DNA of 26,980 nt, taken from assembly GCA_964590225.1 (NCBI GenBank), contig CAZPWS010000043.1:1-26980 (forward strand). The letters run 5' to 3'. Made by a program: the position numbers and the translations under genes. This document shows, piece after piece, positions 8,644 to 15,555 of the stretch (its first letter is position 1; the number at the start of each line of letters is the position of its first letter). Source of the DNA: JAEUSG01 sp964590225. GTDB lineage: Bacteria > Fibrobacterota > OXYB2-FULL-49-7 > JAEUSG01. The notes under the pieces were generated by a model that saw only the letters and a program-made list of their open reading frames with translations, made no database searches and was not told where the DNA came from.

Positions 8644-10305
8644 ATGGATAAAGTCAGGCCCTCTTATTTTTCAATTCTAATGTTTTTAATATTTGCTGTT
8701 AATGGTATTTGCACACATACTGTCGAGTTAATCATAAAAAAACCAAGTATAAGTAAAAGTGATATAGTTAAAACTTATGTAAATCAAGGAGTAAATGGGG
8801 TAACCCGTCTGTATCATTTAAATGGATTCTTTGATGTTATGGTGACAGAATCAACCGTTGTAAGCGGAATAGCCATCAAGGTTATTGAGGGCCAAAGAAG
8901 GCGTTGTGGCGAAATAAGTATAACAGGGCTCCCTCCTATTCAAGCCGATTCTCTTATTAAAAAAATTGACTGGAAGAAAAACGCCTTTTTTTCGGACAAA
9001 GAGCTTACGGACTGTACCAGGGCAATATTAGATCACTTTTGCAACAGGGGATATCCTTTTGCTGAGGTTGTTGTGGATAATTTAATAGATAGCGCTTTGG
9101 CTGTTTATCCTATTATAAGAATTGACACAAAAGAAAGATACTATTTTGGCTTACTTTCTTTTCCTGGTGGAGAACGGATTAAAGCAGGGCTGTTTGATAA
9201 ACTGACAGGCATTAAAAACGGCTCTCCTTATAGTGAAATAAAAGTTGAAAATTCTTTGCAAGCGCTTCGCAGGTCGCGACTTTTTTCAGAAGTAGATAGC
9301 GCACGCCTAACTGTCAGGAGCGGCCTCCGTGTTGTTGATTTGTCAATACCGGTAGTCGAGGGAATAAGAAACGAAATTGACGGACTGCTTGGATATGACA
9401 GGGGAAACGACAACAAAGAAAGAATATCAGGCCATTTTAGACTTGGGCTAAAGAATCTGTTTGGATCAGGGCGCAATGCAGGCGTTTATTATCATCGTGA
9501 AGATTTATTTACGGAGGCGGAATTGCGCTATGCAGAACCATGGATTTTGGGTACCGCATTCACGGCGGAAGGCAGCATACATTTTAGCAGTGAGACAGAT
9601 AAATATTCAAAGGAAGAGCTAACGCTAACATTTGCATACCCTTTCGGGAAAATTATTTCAATTAAAACCGGCATAAAACGCATTACAGAAACTCAACTAT
9701 CAATTGTTGCCGATTCGCTTTATGCGTCAACATCAGTATTCCGGACACTATTTGGTTTTATGGCAGATGCTCGGGATAATTCGCTTATTTCTAAATCAGG
9801 ATGGATGGTTGATATAAGCGGAAGTGCAGGAAGGGAGTTTTCTTCCGCAGGTTATTTTCCGCTTTTTAGGCCATCGCTCCGCGCGGAATACCTATGGCCG
9901 GTCAAGCTGAGGCAATTATACAAGTTAAGAATTGGTTATGATGCGATATTTACCGGATCGGTTAAGCCGCTTATTTCCGATGTTGTAAGTGTTGGTGGAA
10001 CCGAAAGTATCCGTGGATACAGGGAAAGATCTTTTAGCGGTTTTGCTACTGTATATTGTAGAAATGAATATCATTTCATGTTGAACAAGCGGTCGAGTTT
10101 TAGCCTTTTTTTTGATTTTGGAGCCATAGACAGGAAGTTTTCGGATTTCTCGTCGGTAGTATGGCAAGGGGATTTGCTTATGGGTGGAGGCATGGGGCTT
10201 ACTATATTTACAAGGAGCGGGCCCGCGGATATCTTTTATGGGGTAGCGGCAGGAGAGTCTGTAATTGATGGCAAAATACATTTAAGGTTTAGAAACGGTT
10301 TTTGA
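8644..10305 (+). CDS. Omp85/BamA-TamA family outer-membrane protein
   Basis: This 553-residue protein starts with a signal peptide (SILMFLIFAVNGICT). About 220 residues of POTRA-like repeats follow, for example CGEISITGLPPI and YYFGLLSFPGGERI...LTGIKNGSPYSE. The C-terminal part is a 16-strand-type barrel. The family signature in the L6 loop is present as SIRGYRER (about 454-461), and the protein ends in aromatic Phe (RFRNGF), as expected for BamA-assembled barrels. It is shorter than BamA (about 800) and near TamA size, with probably three POTRA domains. It begins six bases after the large surface protein, so it probably inserts or secretes that partner rather than being the general BamA. No SD is evident. 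Confidence 0.88.
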   Translation: MDKVRPSYFSILMFLIFAVNGICTHTVELIIKKPSISKSDIVKTYVNQGVNGVTRLYHLNGFFDVMVTESTVVSGIAIKVIEGQRRRCGEISITGLPPIQADSLIKKIDWKKNAFFSDKELTDCTRAILDHFCNRGYPFAEVVVDNLIDSALAVYPIIRIDTKERYYFGLLSFPGGERIKAGLFDKLTGIKNGSPYSEIKVENSLQALRRSRLFSEVDSARLTVRSGLRVVDLSIPVVEGIRNEIDGLLGYDRGNDNKERISGHFRLGLKNLFGSGRNAGVYYHREDLFTEAELRYAEPWILGTAFTAEGSIHFSSETDKYSKEELTLTFAYPFGKIISIKTGIKRITETQLSIVADSLYASTSVFRTLFGFMADARDNSLISKSGWMVDISGSAGREFSSAGYFPLFRPSLRAEYLWPVKLRQLYKLRIGYDAIFTGSVKPLISDVVSVGGTESIRGYRERSFSGFATVYCRNEYHFMLNKRSSFSLFFDFGAIDRKFSDFSSVVWQGDLLMGGGMGLTIFTRSGPADIFYGVAAGESVIDGKIHLRFRNGF

Positions 10306-10371
10306 GAAAAAAGGCTTAGTGATTATTGATGTTCGATTAAAATATATTACCATTAGCAAGGGGGATTTATC

Positions 10372-10542
10372 ATGGAATACATTTATACTTTTCTTGTGAT
10401 CTTTATATTGCTTCTTGCAATTTTCTTAGGTCAGATTGCCGTGCAGTTTATAAAGTTGGAAAAAAAACTGGAAACATCGGTTGAGGTCCTTGAAGAAGAG
10501 CTTGTTGATATATTTGGAACATCTGTAACTAAAAACTCTTAA
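10372..10542 (+). CDS. 56-residue single-pass membrane protein, unknown
   Basis: ATG 10372 is preceded by a very strong SD (AAGGGGG, 10358-10364) seven bases upstream. The product is 56 residues: a TM helix (about 4-26, IYTFLVIFILLLAIFLGQIAV) followed by a charged, probably helical tail with LEKKLETSVEVLEEELVD. The frame ends TAA at 10540-10542, one base before the stop codon of the convergent STAS gene. The combination of SD, codon use and clean TM-plus-coil design argues for a real gene. I do not recognise a family. It could be a small regulatory or scaffold subunit. Confidence 0.75.
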   Translation: MEYIYTFLVIFILLLAIFLGQIAVQFIKLEKKLETSVEVLEEELVDIFGTSVTKNS

Positions 10543-10543
10543 A

Positions 10544-10924
10544 TCAGAAACACTTTAATTCAGTTATCCCACAGCAAAATTTTGTTTCTTCAGCCTCTAT
10601 AACGATTAAAACATTTTCGTGGCTTCTTGCTATACTTATAAGCTTTCCCCGTAGGGAGTCGGGGATGTTTGTAATAATCAGTTTGCCATGAAGCCTGTAT
10701 AGTTTGAACGCGATATCTTCAAAATAGCTCAACATTAAGGGTGATATTTTTAACAGGCCACCTAGATCAAGGATGAAATCCCTTTCCGGCTCAAGGCAGT
10801 GGTTAAGAAAGATGCTACGAAAAGCAGAGATAGCAAAATCACCTAAAAAACCGGACAGTCGTACTGCTTCACTATCGCCGACTTTGCAGGGTATTATTTG
10901 AAATAGTTCGATATTTTGTAACAT
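10544..10924 (-). CDS. STAS-domain protein (anti-anti-sigma-like)
   Basis: This 126-residue protein has the pattern of a STAS domain: a central strand FILDLGGLLKISPLMLSYFEDIA, where antagonists place the phosphorylatable Ser/Thr, then KLYRLHGKLIITNIPDSLRGKLISIA. Ser66 in LKISPLML is the likely equivalent of the phosphosite, though the motif is not canonical. A strong SD (GGGGAGGG) precedes the ATG at 10924. The tail contains CC and C residues (FCCGITELKCF). No anti-sigma kinase (HATPase) gene is nearby. A possible partner is the SpoIIE-type phosphatase at 3678. The fold assignment is from pattern only. Confidence 0.65.
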   Translation of the reverse strand: MLQNIELFQIIPCKVGDSEAVRLSGFLGDFAISAFRSIFLNHCLEPERDFILDLGGLLKISPLMLSYFEDIAFKLYRLHGKLIITNIPDSLRGKLISIARSHENVLIVIEAEETKFCCGITELKCF

Positions 10925-11019
10925 AATCGCCCTCCCCTATTTTGTTTTAACAGCTATTAATCAAAAGCGATGCCTATCTACAATCAATTGGCTTTAAAGA
11001 AAATAAGGAGTTACGCCTT

Positions 11020-11091
11020 ATGCAAAAGAGACAAACATGTCTGTATATTGGTTCACGCGAGACAATAATGTCCGTGGTGTCGCTTGCTTGA
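11020..11091 (+). CDS. Possible 23-residue leader peptide
   Basis: ATG 11020 follows AAGGAG (11005-11010) by nine bases. The frame encodes 23 residues (MQKRQTCLYIGSRETIMSVV then SLA) and ends at TGA 11089-11091, 31 bases before the transpeptidase start. The good SD is striking because the transpeptidase itself has none. It could be an upstream ORF affecting translation, or a decayed gene start. Confidence 0.25.
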   Translation: MQKRQTCLYIGSRETIMSVVSLA

Positions 11092-11099
11092 ACCCACGG
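11072..11099 (+). promoter_or_regulatory. Weak hairpin across the leader-peptide stop
   Basis: CCGTGG (11072-11077) pairs exactly with CCACGG (11094-11099) across a 16-base loop that contains the leader TGA. No T-run follows, so it is not a standard terminator. It could influence translation of the transpeptidase gene starting at 11123, but a six-base stem can occur by chance. Confidence 0.2.
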
Positions 11100-11122
11100 G
11101 ATATTCTATATTTCAATGGAAA

Positions 11123-12436
11123 ATGAGCCTTAATCGGAACGCAAGAATTATTGGTGCGGGAGTTTTACTCGTTGTTGCTATTATAACCTCGTTTCTGGTC
11201 CCCGGTAAACAAAAGGGAGATAATCCAAAGAAAACTTCAGAACGGACGAAGGCTGTTATTCCAGTAAGTGTCGTAAGTGCTCTCATGGAGCGGGATTTTG
11301 ACGCGACACTATCAGATTTGGAGTTGGTGGTTTCTGGGGAGGATACTTTTTCTGTCAATTTGTCTATTATTCCACCACTCCAAAAGCACTTGGCTATGCT
11401 TATGAGACGGTATCGTCCACGATGCGGAGCGGCCGTGGTGATTAATCCTTTGTCGGGAGAGGTTTATGCGGCGGTAAGCTATAAAAACGAAAAAGAGCTG
11501 AATCATCTACCTGAAGTTAATAATATGCTTTTTTGGAACGAATATCCTGCTGCGTCTTTATTTAAGATTGTTACCGCTTCCGGTGTTTTTGAACATGGAT
11601 TAATGTCAACAAATGATGGTGTTAATGTATCCGGAAATCTTTGGACGCTTTATAAAAATCAAATAAAACAGGATACTCCTAACAGGTGGTCGCGAATTAT
11701 AAGCATGAAGGAGGCATTCTCAAGGTCTATTAATCCATTCTTTGGCAAAGTTGGCATATACATACTTGGCAAAGAGAGGATGAATGAAACCGCAGCGAAT
11801 TTTCTTTTTAATAAAGCTATAAATTTTGATCTTCCTTTAGCTGTATCAAAATATCAACCACCGGATGACGATTATGAGGCAGCACAACTGGCTTCAGGGT
11901 TTAACAGGATAACCACAATTACGCCAATTCATGCAGCTTTAATAGCGGGTGCGATGGCTAATGGCGGAAAAGTAGTAAACCCGTGGTTTATTAAATCTGT
12001 TTGGAAAGGTGAAAAGGAAATTTATGCGGGCCGTTGTGATACCGTTTATTCCCTTGTTTCGGAAGTGGCGGCTAAAAAAACAAAGGGGATTATGGGAGAA
12101 GTTGTCCGTTCAGGTACTGCGCGCAAGGGCTTTGCCCATTTAGGGAGAGATAAACATTGGCGCGATATTGGTCTTGGCGGCAAGACGGGCACATTAAGTT
12201 CAGCTAATCCTCGTGGCAGGTGTGATTGGTTTGCCGGTTTTGCAGAAGACAATGGAAAGGCACACAGTTCAATTGCTGTCGCAGTGGTAACCGTCCATGG
12301 GCAATATTGGACAGTTCATTCATCGTATCTGGCGGCCGAAGCGATTCGTGTTTATCACGATTATATTGCTAAGTCAACCAAGGCAGAAATAAGTGTCTGC
12401 AAATCAACAACAGAGATGTATTCAAAAAATATGTAG
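11123..12436 (+). CDS. Monofunctional penicillin-binding protein (transpeptidase domain)
   Basis: From ATG 11123 the protein has 437 residues: a short cytoplasmic tail, one TM helix (about 9-26, IIGAGVLLVVAIITSFLV), a linker, and a penicillin-binding transpeptidase domain. The three active-site motifs are intact: S145-L-F-K148 (SxxK), S202-I-N204 (SxN) and K354-T-G (KTG). It would cross-link peptidoglycan in the periplasm. It lacks a transglycosylase domain and the large N-terminal module of ordinary class B PBPs, so it is short for its class and resembles PbpA-type enzymes. An in-frame TTG at 11084 would add 13 residues and is less likely. Its stop is six bases from that of the convergent lipoprotein gene. 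Confidence 0.88.
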   Translation: MSLNRNARIIGAGVLLVVAIITSFLVPGKQKGDNPKKTSERTKAVIPVSVVSALMERDFDATLSDLELVVSGEDTFSVNLSIIPPLQKHLAMLMRRYRPRCGAAVVINPLSGEVYAAVSYKNEKELNHLPEVNNMLFWNEYPAASLFKIVTASGVFEHGLMSTNDGVNVSGNLWTLYKNQIKQDTPNRWSRIISMKEAFSRSINPFFGKVGIYILGKERMNETAANFLFNKAINFDLPLAVSKYQPPDDDYEAAQLASGFNRITTITPIHAALIAGAMANGGKVVNPWFIKSVWKGEKEIYAGRCDTVYSLVSEVAAKKTKGIMGEVVRSGTARKGFAHLGRDKHWRDIGLGGKTGTLSSANPRGRCDWFAGFAEDNGKAHSSIAVAVVTVHGQYWTVHSSYLAAEAIRVYHDYIAKSTKAEISVCKSTTEMYSKNM

Positions 12437-12442
12437 ATTATT

Positions 12443-13069
12443 TCAGTTTTTAGGTAATGGCCGTAATACTGCCGAAAAAAGATCGTAAAGAGCGGTAAAA
12501 AGTCTTTCCTCAAAAGCATTATCAGCATAGGAAATCGGCCGAGTAACATTACGGACGCGATACGCAATTATGCCCTTTTCCATATCCCAAACCTGCAACC
12601 ACGCACCCATAAGCATAGTGGATGGGGTTTGTGCATTGCTAATATCTTTGGTTGATATTTGTTCAATAACAAATAGATATCGACAGTTAAAAAGTGTGGA
12701 GAGATTTTTCATTGAAAGTTGTGTAGCTGTGTCAGCCGTATCAAGTTGTCTGTTGTTTAAGATATCATTGATAATGGAAGGAACCGTTGATGTAAGGTTT
12801 GCAGAGTTAATGATTTTCCAGCCCCGCTTTTTTTTTCTGATAGCTGTTTCAAGAGCGTTGTGAGCAATAACGGAAAAATCTCTGTTTTTTAAGACATCTA
12901 TTGTATGATTAACAGGATAGGCATATGGTGGCAGCGCTAAAATTGAGACCACCGATAAAGGTGTCGAGGCAATTCCTCCATCAATGGTTGCTATGCGAAT
13001 ATCGCTATAACAGCCTGCCAGCATAACAATCACAAGGGGGATAAAAATGATTTGTCGTAGTTTATTCAT
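12443..13069 (-). CDS. Lipoprotein of unknown function
   Basis: From ATG 13069 the product is 208 residues with a lipoprotein signal peptide: KLRQIIFIPLVIVMLAGC, where LAGC is the lipobox and Cys23 the likely lipidation site. The mature part contains ILALPPYAYPVN, a helix-rich middle (HNALETAIRKKKRGW), and strands YLFVIEQIS, LQVWDMEKGIIAYRVR. This resembles small outer-membrane lipoproteins thought to assist envelope assembly, but I cannot name the family. A longer frame to 13162 would overlap the divergent DUF1573 gene and bury the signal peptide, so I reject it. Confidence 0.7.
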   Translation of the reverse strand: MNKLRQIIFIPLVIVMLAGCYSDIRIATIDGGIASTPLSVVSILALPPYAYPVNHTIDVLKNRDFSVIAHNALETAIRKKKRGWKIINSANLTSTVPSIINDILNNRQLDTADTATQLSMKNLSTLFNCRYLFVIEQISTKDISNAQTPSTMLMGAWLQVWDMEKGIIAYRVRNVTRPISYADNAFEERLFTALYDLFSAVLRPLPKN

Positions 13070-13076
13070 CGGATTA

Positions 13077-13094
13077 TAAAATAAGTATATTTTA
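13077..13094. promoter_or_regulatory. AT-rich palindrome between divergent genes
   Basis: TAAAATA (13077-13083) and TATTTTA (13088-13094) form a perfect seven-base inverted repeat with a four-base spacer. It fills most of the 28 bases between the lipoprotein and DUF1573 start codons. It could be a shared operator or overlapping -10 elements. AT-rich palindromes are easily found by chance. Confidence 0.35.
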
Positions 13095-13097
13095 GTT

Positions 13098-13793
13098 ATG
13101 AGACGCTTTAATTCTCTTTTTACCGTTATTCTCTTGCCGCTGATTGCGCTTGCCGGCCCCAAAATTTTTTTTGAGTCTGAAGATATTGACTTAGGAAAGC
13201 TTGTTCAGGGGGAGTCGAAAGAGTTTTCATTTGTAGTTTACAACAAAGGCGATGCAGTTCTTGATATTACAGAGGTTAGGCCGACCTGCGGCTGTACTTC
13301 TACTGGAAAGAATAATTTTTCTCTTAAGCCCGGACAGAAGTCCTCTATTCCGTTTACATTCAACACCGGCAATTTTTCCGGTGAGCAGCATAAGAGTATG
13401 TCTGTTCGCTCTAACGATCCCGAAAAACCTACGGTAAATCTCCATTTTCGTGCCCTCATTGAGTCCATGGTGAACATAGATCCTTCATATATTTCAATGT
13501 CCGCTCCAGTAATCGGAAATGCTGTTTCACAAGCTTTCAAAATAACAAACCAGTATAGTTTTCCTTTAAAAACTGTTGATATTGAGATAGTTAATATTGA
13601 TAATCTTATAGTGGATCCTAAAATGCCCCTTAAAAATATGTCGGTAGCTTCCGATTCGTCGCTTTCGGTAACTGTCTCCGCGTTTATTGCTTCTCCATTG
13701 GCAGATTCTGAGTATGGACAGTTAAAAATATCTCTCGGTTTTGCGGATGGAAAAAAGTTAGAGCGGGTAATGGGCGTTTCAATTAGAAAATAA
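13098..13793 (+). CDS. DUF1573 (MSP/ASH-like immunoglobulin fold) secreted protein
   Basis: This 231-residue protein starts with a signal peptide (SLFTVILLPLIALAG). The DUF1573 hallmark follows: DLGKLVQGESKEFSFVVYN and the cysteine motif RPTCGCT (about 62-68), then LKPGQKSSIPFTF and a VRSNDPEKP turn. A second, less conserved beta-sandwich makes up the C-terminal half. Members are exported and usually have no known enzymatic role. They are abundant in FCB-group bacteria. Start and signal peptide agree. The STAS-receiver gene begins about 13 bases downstream, suggesting co-transcription. Confidence 0.85.
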   Translation: MRRFNSLFTVILLPLIALAGPKIFFESEDIDLGKLVQGESKEFSFVVYNKGDAVLDITEVRPTCGCTSTGKNNFSLKPGQKSSIPFTFNTGNFSGEQHKSMSVRSNDPEKPTVNLHFRALIESMVNIDPSYISMSAPVIGNAVSQAFKITNQYSFPLKTVDIEIVNIDNLIVDPKMPLKNMSVASDSSLSVTVSAFIASPLADSEYGQLKISLGFADGKKLERVMGVSIRK

Positions 13794-13806
13794 CGAAACC
13801 ATCGAT

Positions 13807-14583
13807 TTGATTGATTTTGACGATTTTGTTGACTCTACTGGTTTTTACTATCTATCTTTCCCCTATAATATGGTTCGCAAAGACAAAGATTACTCAGACT
13901 TTTACCCTGTATATTTAACGGGAGAGGTTGCTTCAATTGACGCATGCAGGGCGTTTGGTGCTTATATGCGGAGCCTCCTTTTAAACGGTAACAAAAAGAT
14001 CATCATTGATTGGTCACTTGTATTAGAAATCTCTGGAAGCCTTGCCGGTTTTATTGTTGTGGCTGAAGGACGATTTAAACAGGTGGGCGGTGAAATTATT
14101 TTTGCCAATCCAAGCGAAAGAGTATCTGAAGTATTTGATGTTGTAGGACTGGGAGGAATGGTTGTGCGCGACTTGAAGCTGCCACAACGAAATAATATGT
14201 GCGCGCTTGTTGTTGATGACGATGCCGCTGTTAGAGAAGTAACGGGGGAATACCTGCAGGAAATGGGCTACATGACTATTAGTGCCGGTGATGGTTTAAG
14301 TGGACTCGTTATTTACAAATTATTGAACAAGAATATCGATCTTACCATATCTGATATTGAAATGCCGCGCCTTGATGGTCTAGATCTATTAAAATCAATG
14401 CAATTAGTATCCACTACCTGTAAAGTAGTCGTTGCCACCGGCTATACCGATTCCGACAAAATAAGTGAATTTAAAAAGATTTGCCCATCGCTTCCTATTC
14501 TCCATAAACCATATTTACAAAGCGATCTCGAAAAGGCGATCCAATCTATTTCGTCTGCTATTCCTTTACCATCCCACCGGTAA
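13807..14583 (+). CDS. STAS-receiver (CheY-like) fusion protein
   Basis: The 258-residue frame joins a STAS-like domain (about 30-125, including KKIIIDWSLVLEISGSLAGFIVVAEGRFK) to a response-regulator receiver domain (about 131-250). The receiver has the acidic pocket VVDDD (135-139), phospho-acceptor Asp183 in SDIEMPR, Thr211 (VVATGYT) and Lys234 (LHKPY). So it is a phosphorylatable output-less regulator coupled to an anti-anti-sigma-type domain. No DNA-binding domain is present. The start is uncertain: TTG 13807 gives the longest product, and ATG 13870 would still keep the STAS domain. There is no good SD. Its 3' end overlaps the convergent DUF502 gene by 26 bases. The histidine kinase partner is not in the window. 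Confidence 0.8.
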   Translation: MIDFDDFVDSTGFYYLSFPYNMVRKDKDYSDFYPVYLTGEVASIDACRAFGAYMRSLLLNGNKKIIIDWSLVLEISGSLAGFIVVAEGRFKQVGGEIIFANPSERVSEVFDVVGLGGMVVRDLKLPQRNNMCALVVDDDAAVREVTGEYLQEMGYMTISAGDGLSGLVIYKLLNKNIDLTISDIEMPRLDGLDLLKSMQLVSTTCKVVVATGYTDSDKISEFKKICPSLPILHKPYLQSDLEKAIQSISSAIPLPSHR

Positions 14584-15178
14584 GAATAAGTTTAAAGGCT
14601 TGTTCTTTTGAAATTTCCAGATGGCTTATTTTATCCTCCGGCATAAGAACCAGAAAGCCGCTTGTAGGATTAGGGGTTGTTGGAACAAACACAGTGTAGT
14701 ATTTCTTTTCTGTTGATGGAGGAGCAAAAGAGGGAAAGACCTCTCCTGTTAAAAAAGCAATTACCCACAAGGATTGCCCCGGGTATTCAACAAGCACGGG
14801 TTTCATCATTCCGCCACTTTTTTCAATTGTGACTATGTCAATAATTTGCCGGATTGATTTATAAATAACGCTTATTCCTGGTATTGTTTCCAGAAAGCGG
14901 TCGATTTTTTTTACTATTAATTTACCCCACAAAGTTTTTACAAGCAAACCAGTTGCAGTTATGCAAACAAACAGAGTTAGAAAAGCTGCGACATCAATTG
15001 CCATTCCGGCAAGCGGATTGGCCTTTGTTTTATCTGGTACCCATGCGGTTAATGTTTCAATTCTTCCCTCAATAAAGCCAAAAAGAGAGACAACAAGAGT
15101 AAGTGTGACAAAAAGGGGGAGAAGTGCAAGAAGACCTCGGAAAAAATTTGCCATTATTTTATTTGTAATGAATTTCAT
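14558..15178 (-). CDS. DUF502 family membrane protein
   Basis: This 206-residue integral membrane protein has two TM helices, one near the N-terminus (FFRGLLALLPLFVTLTLVVSLFG) and one in AAFLTLFVCITATGLLV. The family pattern follows: IPGISVIYKSIRQIID, then VLVEYPGQSLWVIAFLTG and VFVPTTPNPTSGFLVLM. Function of DUF502 proteins is not established. I start at ATG 15178, which has GGAG nine bases upstream and begins five bases after the yraN stop. An in-frame ATG at 15193 lies inside yraN. It is the last gene of the minus-strand operon. Confidence 0.85.
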   Translation of the reverse strand: MKFITNKIMANFFRGLLALLPLFVTLTLVVSLFGFIEGRIETLTAWVPDKTKANPLAGMAIDVAAFLTLFVCITATGLLVKTLWGKLIVKKIDRFLETIPGISVIYKSIRQIIDIVTIEKSGGMMKPVLVEYPGQSLWVIAFLTGEVFPSFAPPSTEKKYYTVFVPTTPNPTSGFLVLMPEDKISHLEISKEQAFKLILTGGMVKE

Positions 15179-15183
15179 TCCTG

Positions 15184-15555
15184 TTAACTCCATGTAAAAA
15201 ATTGGTTGTTAAGCATAAATGCATTTTTGTAATGGTTAACGGTATTCCCTCTGATTGTGACTACATCAAATCTACAGGAAGTGTCCTTAATCCCGTTTTG
15301 AGCCAGCCATACTTCCGCTGCTTTTCCAATTTGTTTCTGTTTTTTTACAGTTACATTGTACACGGGATCGCCCCAGTTGTGTGAGAAAGCCGATTTGACT
15401 TCAATAAAGCAGATTGTGTTGTCATTGTCCTGTGCAATAATATCGATTTCGCCAGACCGATAGGAAAAATTATTCGCAATTACTGAATAACCATTGCTTA
15501 AGAGATATGTAGTCGCTTTTTGTTCAGCGAGCGACCCAATTTCCCGGCTGTTCAT
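15184..15555 (-). CDS. yraN: YraN/UPF0102 family endonuclease-like protein
   Basis: At 123 residues this matches the length of the UPF0102 family. The restriction-endonuclease-like core is visible: GEIDIIA (Glu36, Asp38) followed by ICFIEVKSA (Glu51, Lys53). The C-terminal part reads RFDVVTI, also typical. A cellular role is not firmly established; nuclease or Holliday-junction-related functions have been proposed. The start codon overlaps the kinase stop as ATGA, so it is translationally coupled to the kinase gene. Confidence 0.9.
   Translation of the reverse strand: MNSREIGSLAEQKATTYLLSNGYSVIANNFSYRSGEIDIIAQDNDNTICFIEVKSAFSHNWGDPVYNVTVKKQKQIGKAAEVWLAQNGIKDTSCRFDVVTIRGNTVNHYKNAFMLNNQFFTWS

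Noticed and set aside
13070..13162. N-terminal extension of the lipoprotein gene
   Set aside because: It overlaps the divergent DUF1573 gene and would place the lipobox about 50 residues inside the protein.
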